DNA of 64,000 nt from Utricularia gibba (lineage: Eukaryota; Streptophyta; Magnoliopsida; Lamiales; Lentibulariaceae), in contig NEEC01000011.1 of the NCBI GenBank assembly GCA_002189035.1, positions 1,922,001 to 1,986,000 on the forward strand, in the 5' to 3' direction. Under the pieces are notes generated by a model. It saw nothing but the letters and a program-made list of their open reading frames with translations, did no database searches and was not told the DNA's origin. Below, piece by piece: positions 12,839-24,960 of this stretch. The stretch's first letter is position 1. The number at the start of each line of letters is the position of its first letter. The position numbers and the translations under genes are program-made.

Positions 12839-13575
12839 GACGGGCGAGTAGATAACAGGAAATTGGGCCTCAAACTCAAACCATGCTCATCAAAAGCATC
12901 AAGTTCGCAGCATCACTGTTTCTTATAAAGATGGCATGGATTGGTTTTTTAATAATTAATAATAATAAAAACCTATTTTAATAGAATTATCATAACCTAT
13001 TTAATAACTAATTATATTTCATCCTACCGTTGACATGAACCTAAGAGAGAAAAAATTAAAGTCGAATAACTTGTGATATTATTCCAGACAAGAAAAGAAA
13101 TATATTTAAATAGATAAATTCACTTAATTTCGAATAAGGTTTTTTTCCCGAAAAATAAAAAAAACATCATACTTTGAGGGTTGAGTATGAGGTGTATGGT
13201 TATCTTATATCATATTTACTTATATTTGATATCAAATCAACACATTTAAATAATAATATATCAAATATTTTTTATGACATAAGCTTGGAAGGTAAATCTT
13301 AAAGTTTGTTTGGAAATATTATTTTTTCTTTAAAAAAATACTATAGAAAAAAGAAAAACACTTCTAAAGTCGTTTATTTCTTCTATGTATCTCCATCACC
13401 TTAACCAACAACCGGTTGAATTTGAGGCACCAGGAGTTAGTCTGCTGTGGTAACACAAATGCATCAAAAGAGAGAGTAATTGGACGAAAATTACATGAAC
13501 GAATGCAGTTTCTTCCCCCTTTTCTTCTGGTTAAAAAATGTGAGCGGAGTAGCCCCTGCTGCTCTGTTGGGACGC
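12839..13575. other. Intergenic spacer
   Basis: AT-rich spacer between the start of HCF109 and the stop of PGLP1, both minus strand. It must hold the HCF109 promoter and the PGLP1 3' UTR. No other feature seen. Confidence 0.6.
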
Positions 13576-16500
13576 TCACACCGCGGCCGTGTTGAGCGAC
13601 AGGAGATCTGATATCTTGTTGGTGAAGAAGTCCGGTTGTATGCTGTTTCTGGGATCCTGAAGGCGTTCCAGAGTTGTCACGCCTGACAACACACATACCC
13701 GTTATCAGAGGAGGTGAATGAACTGCACAGCGCAGCAAAAGCGGAATCAGGGAGCAGGATCTGATTGACAGATACCTGAGAGCACAAGGAGGGTCTTGCA
13801 GCCTCCGTTCTGTCCAAAGAGAATGTCGGTGTCGAGCCGATCACCAACCATGCATATCTGTGACTTGGAGATGCTGAACCTGTCAAGGCCACGGCCCCAC
13901 AATATCAAACCAGGCTAGCTCTCTGCTACTCTGTTTAGTATGAGAGAGTACTTGACACTGGCTGCTAACAGCTTACTTGTTGGATAAGTAGTCCATCATA
14001 AAAGTAGATGGCTTTCCAACAACGATTGGTTCTTGTTGAGTGGATCCGCATATGGCACCTACCATTGAACCCCCACCTGGTGGAACAGAACAGATAAGAT
14101 GTCGAATTGAGAGGGGCCTCGATCACTACAGTGATGCCAAGCTACTCTAAGGCTACTACTATGGTGTTTTGAGACACTTTCAGATCTTAATTCTCTGCAG
14201 GAAGACGATTGACTGACACTTGCATTTTTTCGAATGTAGTAATTCTCGAAACAATGTCTAGCGGGAGGAAGTAACCTGCCCATTCTTGAGCATCTGTGAG
14301 ATGAGTTACAGCATCACGGTTGGTGGCAATGAAGAGGCAGCCAGGATTTTCCCGGATGCACAGTGTAGCATACCTTCACCAAGGAAGAGATCAGTGACAA
14401 GGTTTATCCAGAAAAATACGCTAAATAATCACAGGTCTGTCGTTTCAATTAGGAATGTTCCAGCTTGGAGACTAACTATGGATTAATGATTGCAGGGTTA
14501 CTAAGGAAAAAGCGGAGAGTGAATGATGTTTCATAGGCTACTCATCGAATTAACTTACTGAACTTTGTAATAGTTGAAGTAACGATCAAATCCCACCACC
14601 ACAGCTCCAACCTGATCCATGTAAAGTTTGAGTGTAATGAAGAACATGTTAGTTCCTCAAGGTAGCAACCAGGCGGGTGATTTGACAATGCTGTTATGCT
14701 ATTTTTAAAGTAATTTTTGACGAGTAAAAAAAGCACTAAAATATATACATCTTCATCATGCTCCATCAAAAAACCTGGTTTCAGTTCAATTTTCTTGTCG
14801 CCATCTCCCTGCAGGATAGGAGTAATACATATTAACAATCTGGAAGTGCGATAACATACCAAACTAGCACAAGAATGAATTACGAAATGGGAAAAAGTGA
14901 ATAGCAACTGAAGAAGTTCAGAGTTGCATATGCGTACCGGGCAATGTTCAACATATACTATGAGAAAGAGGTTTATTCTATGGACTATCAGCAGATTAAG
15001 AAATTTGAAAAATTAGCATAGGTAGCGCAGGGTTTAACATCTTTGCAACACAAATCTGATACCGGATGATCAAAACCTACCGGGCCGCCAAGGTACTTGA
15101 ACCCTTCTGACTCCAGCTCCTTCAATATGCCATCCTCACCAATAACATATACCTTCATTATAGTTCACAACAAAACTCAGTAATCTGAAAATAAAATCCC
15201 AGATTTACATGCTATTGCCCTACACTCATATCAACGATGTGAAGGTCATTATGATAGCATGCACGATGAGAAAGATGCTAATCAAACTTACAATGTAGTA
15301 AAACAACTTTTTAATGACTAGTAAACACTTGCCACGAGAAAATAAAAGCAAGCCTGAAGTTAAGCAGAATCTTGTGAAGAGAACAGAAGAGTCAAGCATT
15401 AGACATGAAGCACGCATTTTCTAGCAACAATGTATGTATATAAAGTCTTAATCTAGTCTGTGTTGCTAGTAGCTAATGTAAGTGAAACAAGTCTTAAGCT
15501 ATGAATATACTTCTACATGAAAACTTATAATTTATTCTTCATCTTCATCCCTGAATGTTGTAAAGAGGAAATAAAGATGGGAACAGCTTCCAAACAATTG
15601 ATATTTAGTTTGCTGACATGCTAAACTTTCACAAACCTTTTTGTCTTTAGGGAAGTTAATCGACCTGAGGTAAGCAGCAGCAGCGAAAGAAGATGCAAAG
15701 ATTTCCTCCTGATCCAAGACAATATTACCATGAGTTACAGGGATGCATTGAAGTGGTAAGTATTGCCAAGGCAGGAGAAGAGAGAAGAACCTACCTCACT
15801 GACTTCAAGACCAAGAGTTTCGAACTTCTTTCCATATTGTTTTCTAGATTTTGTTGAATTGTTGGTAACGAAAACTAGCCTTTTCCCCTAAAACAAGAAA
15901 ACAGGCGTTACTTCTGCAATCCAGCCGGTTCAACTTTAGATTATTCTAAACAGCTGACTTTTGCGCGAAGCATGTCAAGAGTTTCTGGAACTCCATCTAT
16001 CAACTTGTCTCCCTTCCATATTACTCCTGGCAAATATCAAGCAGAGTTATATTTTTATACAGATTGGTGTCTGCCAGAAGGTTTCATTGCCTCTCAAAAA
16101 TCATGCCAAGCAACAGGAAGAACAATTAACTGCAGTACTCAACAAAGTGAAACACAGACACAATTCTGAAATCCAAATTCACATGTTCCACAACTTTTTG
16201 CCCAATCTTGAACAGGTTACCAGGTAGATTCTACCATCTAACACTTCTAACCAGGGGAACCACAAGACAAATGCACTACTTGAAATCCAGGTAGGGTTGC
16301 GTCCCCCTTCACGATGTTCAACGAAATGCGACAGAATAATCTATGAATCCTAATGGGATTTCCATGGGAAGCGAAGAAAAACAAGGAAATTTGGCTTCTT
16401 TTTTTACTATAAATCGCAAATGGAAACCCAATAGCGGAAATTTGAAGGAACGCTGACCATCGCAGTCGAAGATGAATGTCTCGACGGATTGAATAAGAAG

Positions 16501-16668
16501 ATCCGGATCGCTGAGGCGGTGAGCGGAGGCACGGGAGCTGACGATGGACGCACTCATTCTGCGGGTGCTACTCTTGAAGAGTGATGGGTTCCCAAGTGCA
16601 ATATGGATCTGCCTCAGAAAGAAAGAGGAGGGGAAAGCATGAGCAGCAGAGAGTTGAGCGGTCAGCAT
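13576..16668 (-). CDS. PGLP1: Chloroplast phosphoglycolate phosphatase (PGLP1)
   Basis: Eleven exons, 1038 nt, 345 aa: 16668-16458, 16026-15959, 15887-15795, 15708-15637, 15152-15081, 14808-14749, 14611-14559, 14373-14276, 14076-13977, 13879-13776 and 13682-13576. All phases match. It dephosphorylates 2-phosphoglycolate made by Rubisco oxygenation, the first step of photorespiration in the stroma. The first about 45 residues are Ser/Ala/Arg-rich and fit a transit peptide. The HAD motif I is ETFIFDCDG with the two catalytic aspartates. [20 protein letters not shown] is motif [15 protein letters not shown] and [16 protein letters not shown] are typical cap sequences. VVGKPST supplies the motif III lysine and [19 protein letters not shown] is motif IV. 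The C terminus ([20 protein letters not shown]) is like the Arabidopsis protein. Length and order match the family; nothing is missing. Confidence 0.96.
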
Positions 16669-18239
16669 AGCAGCTCCTTATCCAATACTAATACAACCTC
16701 GTATTCTGATTACTCACTTTTGCAGCTATTAACCACCATCTTGGCCTGGGTGGATGGTTGTCATTTTTCTGCTGGATATGGTGGAAAGCAATTCGTGTGG
16801 ACTGCAGCTGCCTTCCTGTTCCATCCAATCATGTACATATATGCGCATAGAATTATGGAAAACAAGAAGAAGATCAATATATCTTCGTCTGCTGAATTTT
16901 GTGATGAAACAATTGATACCATATCTTCGCCTACTCAATTTGAAGTTTAAGAGAGTTGACAAACTACTGGAAATGGAGTCAGATTAGCTGACAACTTGCG
17001 TGTGTAGTCAGTGAAAGTGTCCAGATGAGCTTCACTTTTCCTACATTCGCTACCCATAGAACAATTGCGCCTCATGCACAGACCCCATCTTGAAGGTTCA
17101 ACTTGGGCTTGTCCTTCAAGAATATACTTGCGTGAAGTGTCCAGCTTTAAAGTTCAGGACCCCTTTTGGGTTCGATATGCAAACAGGCCAATGGATAGGT
17201 TGTATTGAAGTGGTGTGAGAGCTGTAATCCATGAGGAGCCAATAGCCACAGGCTCTCATTGGCTCCAAGATCAACCAAAAGATTTCCAGCATTCTAGATA
17301 AACAAGATGAAGACATTTTGGCACAGCTTCTGCAGAAACAGATGGGGACAATTAATCAATTAGCAATTTCTTCAACCTTGTGCAATGCGAAACCACACCG
17401 AAACATCACCAGCCACAGAAGAGTAATTCAACTCCATCCTTCACTGTTCACACCTCTGTCAGCTTCAGCTACACCTTTTTGTCCCACTCCTGTTTCAACG
17501 TAGATTTACTCCACTTCCCATGGCCAGCGGATTGCGCAACCCAATCCCGCCACTCACCACCCAACTACCATCATTCACTCAACCAATGGCCTCTGACATT
17601 TTTTTCAACCATACCTCCTCTTCATAGTTGTATAGTCACACTCTAGGTAATCTGACAACCGTACTTCCCACTCACAGCCCACTTCCACAACCCATCATCT
17701 TCTACACATGAGGATTGCCGTAGCAATCTCAAAGATATCGGATAAAAGGTGATGAAACAGAAACTAAGCGTAGTTGGACAATAACGTAAATGGATCAAAC
17801 GGATTCACTTAAGTGCAATTCTCTTGATAGATCAGCCAAACATTCCGATCCGTGTTCCTTCTGTGGCGGAGATTCTACAGTTCTCATCCGTGCTGAGGTT
17901 ATCGTCCTACTTCCAACTGTCTCCTCGTCGGTGATCATCACATTGCACCATGTATCCAACTCGCTAATCTTCAGATGATGTCAATTGGCATCACACACTC
18001 AACCATCGGTAACCCAGTCATCCATACTGTTACTTTTCTTTAACCTCATCAGCCAGTCCAAAATGCACCAGCTCTACCATAACAAGAACCCTTACCCAAA
18101 ACAATATCACATAATTGAAGTGGTCATTTTTTATGTACACCATATACATAAACAAGTAACCATCACTGCAATTTTAGCTCCTGTCTCGGCTTCCTTTTCT
18201 AGTTATTCCCCTGCAATATGTTTTTTTTTCTTTGCAGTA
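16669..18239. other. Intergenic or 3' region of unclear content
   Basis: About 1.6 kb between the PGLP1 start and the recognisable end of the broken gene at 18.2-19.4 kb. Short open frames occur on both strands (for example 16603-16950 and 17116-17316) but none shows a family motif or consistent splicing. Part may be the 3' UTR or terminal intron of the broken gene. Confidence 0.4.
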
Positions 18240-19365
18240 CCACTGTCATCCAAAGAAGAAACTTGTGATAATAACAAATCTTGCCGCTTGATTGACTCAA
18301 GAACACAAACTGGCACAATGGATGCTAAAAGCCCTGGATAAACTATTCCAGAATGCTTTTCACCACCATAGAACATGCCAGCTGGCCTTCCTTGCATAGC
18401 TTCCACAATCGCACCTCTAAAAGCAAATCTAAAGTATCAGCAGGATTACTTCCAGATTTTGAAAGAGTTCTTTCCAACCGTCCTGACCTTGAGTATTCTA
18501 CACATACGGACAATGCCTTGTCCATTAACATCCATTACTTTGTTTGATGGTTCTACTGACCAGTGGTCGATCTTACTATGTAAACCACCATATAAATCAC
18601 TACTCAAGGTATTCTCAGAAGCCTTGCAAAATGCTCCAGTGGTACCAGCTGGAAGTTCCACAAATAAAGACATCGTTTCTTTGTTTACCATATTCTTCCA
18701 ATCATTTTCTCTTGCCCTTGAACTAATCTTCCTTGCATACGTGAAGTTGCCACCAGCAGCAGATTTGCAAAGTTTTCTTTCATCATCATTGTTCTTGTGT
18801 TAACATGACCTTCCTAGTACCCAAACAGTCAGATTAAAAGCAAGATGGGAACCTTCTGTTGATACTTACACCTCCAGGTTGTGACGGTTCCCTGAATTCC
18901 GCTGTACCATATTTCCCATGAATTCTCAAACTGTTCACCAAATTCTTACGGACGACTCTCAAAACAAGTCCCCTGCAACGCAACAAACCCGTTGCTGATC
19001 ATTTCACTCAGAGAGAACTCCTGTTAGCCATCTGAGAATTTTTCACATGATTTATGCCTTACTGATTCAGTTGCAAAATTCAAAGGTCCAGAATTGACTC
19101 TCCTTGAGTGTTCCTCCCGATCATCAAGCGATGGTTCCTCTAAAATCTCATCCGATTGTTCCTCTAAAATCTCATCCGATTGTTCCGGTAATGCGCCACT
19201 CTACCCTAAGTGTGCCCGAACCAGCACCACTTCCACTCGATCCAACTGCTGGTTAATTTGCTCGAACTGCTTTTGCATAGCGTCCGAAAGTTGGTCTCTG
19301 CATCATAGAAGTCAAGATTCGGTTCATTATCGGCCATCAGATCTTCCGCTCCGGCGCCGAACTGT
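18240..19365 (-). pseudogene. Unidentified gene with interrupted frames
   Basis: Protein-like segments follow one another on the minus strand but not in a single spliced frame. In order they are MADNEPNLDFYDA (start near 19340), then a shifted frame with SDAMQKQFEQINQQLDRVEV and a TAG after AHLG, then acidic SDEILEE repeats. One clean exon follows (18971-18873) encoding LRVVRKNLVNSLRIHGKYG. A GGT/GTAAGT donor joins it in phase to NNDDERKLCKSAAGGNFTYA, and on to LFVELPAGTTGAFCKASENT. Near 18520-18430 the frame breaks again. It resumes as GAIVEAMQGRPAGMFYGGEK and fades out near 18240. The good splice junction and long readable stretches argue for a real gene origin. Repeated breaks argue for decay, unusual splicing or base errors. 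I do not recognise the family. Confidence 0.45.
19134..19186. repeat. 24-bp tandem duplication
   Basis: Two exact copies of a 24-bp unit beginning GTTCCTCTAAAATCTCATCC, plus a five-base partial third copy. On the minus strand the unit reads as eight codons of an acidic SDEILEEQ repeat inside the broken gene, so the duplication keeps frame. Confidence 0.85.
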
Positions 19366-19389
19366 ATAACACGGCTAACAAGGAACAAA

Positions 19390-22300
19390 ATTCTGGAATC
19401 CAGGCGAGGGCAATGAGCCTATTCACAATGATCTCCTCCTCCGAGTGAATACTTGTGACGAGAAGATGCGAAGAGTGCTGCCATGCGGATTTGTTGGCCT
19501 GTTGATGGGCTTACCAAGGTGGGCCGAATTTGCATTGACCCAAAGATCAAATAAAAATCATCATCTATTAATTATTGGTTAGTACATTTTTTTAATAGTA
19601 CATTTTTTTAATAGTGCAATTTGAATTTTTTTTATTTTTCAATAATATATACAAAAAAAATGATACGCTAAAACATTACAAAGATAAAGATTACCAATGT
19701 GATCAAGTGATAGTTAGTACTAGTAGTGTACATAAAAATTAGATATGATGTATAAAGCACTTTAATTGTCATGTTTTTTGAGCCATTACTTCTTGTGCTT
19801 TCATCTTTTTTTTTTCTAGAAAGAAGATGAAAAATGGAACACCAAAGAAGAGACAAAAAGAACCATAATAAACACCCAAAAGGAGTAGCCTAAAGAAACC
19901 TCCCACATGGTGTGGTGTACATTACTTTTGAACTTTGACAGTAACATGTTTGGGGACAAGGATCCATGGAATCAGAAGCATGTAAGAATGCAGACACAAT
20001 ACAATCTGATGCTCTTTTTTTCTGATAGTATGGTATCATATAGTATGTGAAGTATTGGGGACAAGACAAGCCAATTGTGTGGCAGCAATGGGAGGAAAGA
20101 GAGGAGACAAAAGGGATGTTGTGGTGGTGGCAATAGAGTAAAGAGAGAGAGGCTCGGGGCAAGTGATTCAGCCTCTTCCCCTCCTCCTCTTCTGAGGCAC
20201 ATCCTTCGGGCAATGTGCTGCTTCTTCTGACCATGTAGAATTTCAAGGAATGGTCAAGCTCCTCCTGCAGCATTTGACACTTTCAAGACACGAGACAACC
20301 CAAACCAATTCTGATTTGTCAATTCCAAACAGTTGGACAACACCACATTCAATTCCAATCAGACCTCATTACAGTAATAATGCTGCATCCCCATGTTTAT
20401 TAAACATGTCAGATCAACCGTCTCCATCCTTAACTCCTTCCTCCATTCGTTAGTTCAGCAATGGTGGTTTCCTGCTTGGGTCAAATCTGAAGAGATGTAG
20501 CTTGGAACCGGGACATAATAGAGCCCTTTAAGTTGCAGCCATTATTCATCCATCTTGTCTTGTTGATTACTGATAATGATGTAGGAGCAGTAATGAAGAT
20601 GCCCTCCACCGCCTCCACAAACACCATTATTGAATAATAACACCACCCGTATCATGTTTGTGTGCCAATAATAACAACAATCTGGTCACCCTATCTCCAT
20701 TCCTATGCCGCCTATGCTCCTCCTCCTCTCAGATCCAGTCTGAGATGAAATCAAACAGAGGTGAAGCTTCACCCCCACTCCACTCCTATTGATTTAATGC
20801 ACTCCCACTAATGTACCTTGGAGTTCCTTCATTTCCCCTTGCTAGCAGATGGAGTGCAGGTTTTGAAAAAAAGGGAGAAATGGGATAATAACAACTGCCA
20901 CTATTATGAAGAATCATAAAGTGGGTGGGGTGGGGAAGAAGGTCAGGCAACTTTACAGTGTTGGCACTGTCTAGTAAATGCTGTGAGGGCAAAAGGCATG
21001 TAGGCAATAATTCTGCATGAAATAAATACGTCCATCCGCACGTAATGTCATGGCCCCCTCACACGCGGACACACATCCTCCATCAACAAGCTGCTCTGCT
21101 CCTATTACAATACCAATACAATACTCGAACCACAACTTTTAGGGCAAGGAAACCAGGATCCAGTTTAATGTAGTAATCTTGCCCTAAACTGGTTTGTCCA
21201 CCAGAGGGGGTTATCGGGGGCCCTCGGGGGCGTGGGCACAGTGAAGAAGAAGAACCCTATTGCCATTGCCATTTGCAGGCGCCACAGATGGACAACCCGA
21301 AATAAATGCGGCCCTTCTCCTCCTACGGCGTGCTGCTGTCCGGATAATCCCCATCCCTTTCGCTCCAACATATGCGAAATGATACTATTTTACCTTGGAG
21401 ACAAGCCTAAAGTGCATTAAGGGAGGGCGGGTGGTCCATCTCCCTCCGCCATGTTCAAATCTATTTGGATGGTCGGCAAACAGAAGGAGAAAACACCTTT
21501 TAGGGCATCAAATGAGACCCCCCATCACACGCATTCAAAAATTAACTCAAGGTTATGGGGTTTTATAGGGGCACAAGGGGGTTTGCCCCCCAAACTTATT
21601 TTGATTTAGGGTTAGGTCCATCACGTACACTAATTTAATAGGGTTGTATAAAGTATTAAAGGTGCGAAAGAAGGATCATTTAGAAAAATGAATACCTTAT
21701 GATACGTGTATGAGAAAAATGTTCATCTTCAAAAAAAAAAAAAAACATTAGACATCATTTTTGTAAATGACACTTTAGAGGGGTTTTGGCCCCCAAGCTT
21801 ATTTTTTAAATATATTAATTAAATCATGATACAATCATGATTTAAATATGATTTAATGATGAATCATTTTTTTCTAAAGTTCGAATTTAATCCAACTCTT
21901 ATCATAAATGGTTTGTAATCAAAAACTATTAATTCGTAATTTAATTACGATTTTTGAAACACTAACTATAAGACTAAGGTTACATACATGCAACAAAAAA
22001 TTAAAAACTAAAATATAATTTTGACTAGTCAAACCAGAATTAGATCTTTAAAATCTCATTTGAGATGAATTGCTCATTTTGAAAAATAGTCATTTAGAAA
22101 AATGATCATTGTTACATTCAATTAAAATTTTTTAATTTAGATGATCAATTTTATCATACACTAAAAATAAGATGTCCAGATTTATATTATACGTACATAG
22201 GTAAAATAAAATTAATAAAAATTGTAATTTTTCGTAAACATGGATGACATTATTCAAAATTATAGTAAGAACATCTTTATCAATGTCCGGAAATGCTGAC

Positions 22301-24083
22301 ATGGCATTTTCGGAAATTGAGTTATTAGGTTTAATTTATTAAATTTTATTTATATTTGTATTAATTTCCAAAATCATAATATTAAAATAAATAGTATAAT
22401 TACATTTTAAACTATTTCCAAAAGTAAACCAATTTTCCTCATTTCAGTTTCCATAAAAAATAAGAAACAACTGTAATTGTTTCCAAAAACATTTCTCCAT
22501 GTCCGCAGGAATGAACGCGAACTTCAATGTTTGTGATCATTTATTTAATTTACCAAAAATTTGTTAATGCTATTTTAATATTCATTTACAAATATTTATA
22601 AACACATATAGTTATTAATATATAATATATTTGTATAATTAATGTTGTTTCTTGGAAAAGTAGCCGTTGTTTCAAGTAGGTCTAATATTGAGTAATAAAT
22701 GATACAAGGAAACTAATATATATTTTTTGTAAATATTTTCTTTGCATGGAATGTCCATACGTTTTCGTGTCAAGTCAATTAGGATCCCCAGAAAGCATCA
22801 CCTACTCCACAGACAGGATTCGGAGTAATTTACAGCAGCATCCACTGACTTTTACACTAACGCAGGCAGGTTTCTTGATAATAAGTGTTTACGGAAATGG
22901 TAACTGCTGGGAGACGGTTTGGAAATGAGCATGAGCTCCTGCTGCTGCAGCAATGGCGTCTCTGTGTCCCACTGCCGTATCAGCAGGGACGGAGGCGCAG
23001 GAAATGGGGGCCGGCACTCTTGCTCCTGAGAGACGATCAAGGATCGGAAGACGGTGGGGGTGCTGTGCTGTTCGTACTGCTGCACATTGCTTACCTGATG
23101 ACGCCACAACCACAATAAAAAGGAATCAGCGAGTGGTTACGCAAGGGAGGCGGTGGGGGTGAGAGTAAAAGTCGAGGGGAGTAAATGCGAGGGCATTTAA
23201 AGCTCCATCCCGTCATCATTACATGTCCACGTCGTCTTCGCTCGTTCCGATGGGAAGAAAAATCAAACCCCTTTTTCCAGATCAATCTCTTTGGATTCCT
23301 GTAATGACAACCACTGGAGAATGTCGTAGTTTTTCAAAATGGGTCCAGCATTAATGCGTTTCCTGCTGCTAACCTTCAAGAAAGTTGCTTGCTTTACAAC
23401 CATTATGGTGTGTTGATGCTGCCAAACCAGGGTTTGCTGCCCATGGCAATGATGTTTCAAAGTGGGTATTGCTTGAAACCCAAGGTTATGCTGCTTTCTG
23501 ATGCAACAGTTTCTATTTTGCTGCAGCGTAGACCGGATTAAATACGATGGAGTCTTCTAATCTGGGTATCAGGTGGCTGCCCTTTTGAACACAAAAGCAG
23601 AGTGTGGCGCCGGGGAACTGATACATGGAGGAAGGCAGTTCATGGAACAGATCCTGGAATCGACCAGAGAGGGTGATCGTGTTCGTAGCATCTAGTGGTT
23701 AGGATTCCTCCATAATTTTGTAACAGCGCCGAGACAAAAAGTCACAAGGGTTGAGAATATTTATGAGTCCTCTCCCACTCCACTAATTGCGCAGCATTGA
23801 ATTCTTCATATATCTCTCAGTTTTACCAAAACAAGGAAATGGAACCAGAGCGGTGGAGAGGGCAGATTTTGAAAAAGAAGACTGCTTCAACTTTCAAGGT
23901 GGGTTGATTTTGTAAGATCCTGGGAGCAATTTGGAAGGAGAACAAGATAGCATTGATTGCAGTGCAGAGAGACGACGACGAGTTATTATTCTCGACTGGT
24001 AGTAAGTAATAGCGTGACATAAGAAAGAAAATTTGATTGTCACCCGGAATTAGAAATGAAACGGAAACAACAGAAAACCCTAA
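19390..24083. other. Long intergenic region without a supported gene
   Basis: About 4.7 kb. 19.5-19.9 kb is AT-rich. 19.9-21.5 kb is of ordinary composition with short open frames only. 21.5-22.75 kb is strongly AT-rich and contains a stretch near 22268-22510 that resembles the MITE at 48.8 kb (AACATC..CAATG..TCCGGAAAT, then TTCGGAAAT). 22.75-24.08 kb is the 3' side of the LOB-domain gene. No tRNA, rRNA or convincing coding exon seen. Confidence 0.5.
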
Positions 24084-24692
24084 CTAAGAGGGTTCCACCG
24101 GTGTCCGGCGGTCCTCGGCGGGGGGTCCGGCGGCGGCGGATGGGAGGAAGGCGTTGATGGACAGGAGAGCTCCGGCGGTGTCGTATCCCATGTTATCAAA
24201 AGGAGGAGGGGTGGAGGGGGCGGTGGTAGAGCGGAGGAGATGTGGGGGCTGGTTTACGGGGAAGAATTGGTGGTGGAAATGATGGTGATGATGGGCGGCG
24301 GCGGCGGCGGCGGCAGCAAGGCCGGAGATTGTTATAGTGTTCTGGTACTTGGAAAGCTCAGTTTTCGCGCAGGTGAGGTCAATTTGCAGCTGACGCAGCT
24401 GGTGCTGAAGGAGAGAGATGACGCCGACGCAGCCGTACACGGGATCGCGCAGCCGCATGTCAGCTTCGTACGCGAGCGAGTTCACCGCGTCCTCCCGCTG
24501 CTGAGGCTGCAAATCATTCAGAAGCTTGGACACGTTGCTGGCGCCGAACACCTTGTGCACGTTAGCAAACTTCTGCGGCTGGTCTGGTGGGAAGTAGGGC
24601 GCAAAGACACACTCCGGCAAACATTTCCGACGCAGAAACTTACACGCTGCGCATGGCGATGTCGAGGTCGCGGATCCACAAGAAGACGCCAT
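24084..24692 (-). CDS. LBD25: LOB-domain transcription factor, LBD25-like
   Basis: A single coding exon of 202 aa; I start at MASSCGSATST because the LOB domain follows directly and the upstream extension crosses a likely splice acceptor. The plant-specific DNA-binding LOB domain is complete. It has the zinc-finger-like CX2CX6CX3C block (CAACKFLRRKCLPEC), the GAS block (FGASNVSKLLNDLQPQQRED) and the leucine-zipper-like coil (YGCVGVISLLQHQLRQLQ). The stretch EADMRLRDPVYGCVGVISLL with CAKTELSKYQ fits class I members near Arabidopsis LBD25/DDA1, which affects auxin responses and lateral rooting. The C-terminal third is low complexity: a run of eight alanines followed by a His-rich run, then Pro-rich sequence. 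Assignment to LBD25 within the family is an inference from memory. Confidence 0.9.
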   Translation of the reverse strand: MASSCGSATSTSPCAACKFLRRKCLPECVFAPYFPPDQPQKFANVHKVFGASNVSKLLNDLQPQQREDAVNSLAYEADMRLRDPVYGCVGVISLLQHQLRQLQIDLTCAKTELSKYQNTITISGLAAAAAAAAHHHHHFHHQFFPVNQPPHLLRSTTAPSTPPPFDNMGYDTAGALLSINAFLPSAAAGPPAEDRRTPVEPS

Positions 24693-24697
24693 GAAAC

Positions 24698-24871
24698 CTG
24701 CTTGAAACACCAATTGACATCCCAACGGAAAACATGAAATCAAATCAAACTGACACACCCTACCCAACGGAATTCAAAAACCCTAACTCCCACAGAATGC
24801 AGTGAAACCACCCACCCACCCAACGAAAACGAAGAAGGAACAAAAAAACTGTTGGATCAACCAACCCTTAC
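24698..24871 (-). other. Probable 5' UTR intron of the LBD gene
   Basis: On the minus strand a GTAAGG donor (GTTGCTG/GTAAGG) and a TTTCAAGCAG/GTTTC acceptor bracket 174 bp that end six bases before the start codon. A CT-rich leader lies upstream near 24930-24960. Transcript data would be needed to confirm it. Confidence 0.5.
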
Positions 24872-24960
24872 CAGCAACAAGTTCAGTTCTGCAGCAACAA
24901 GGATAACCAAGCTTCACCCTTTTTGTCTCTGTCAGCCTCTTCCTCTCTCAGATAGATATA

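Noticed and set aside
18353-18803. 142-codon plus-strand open frame
   Set aside because: It is the shadow of the minus-strand gene blocks, which have splice-site support.
23685-23735. tRNA-Glu-like stretch (TCTAGTGGTTAGGATTC)
   Set aside because: It resembles a D-arm but no matching acceptor stem, anticodon arm or T-loop follows.
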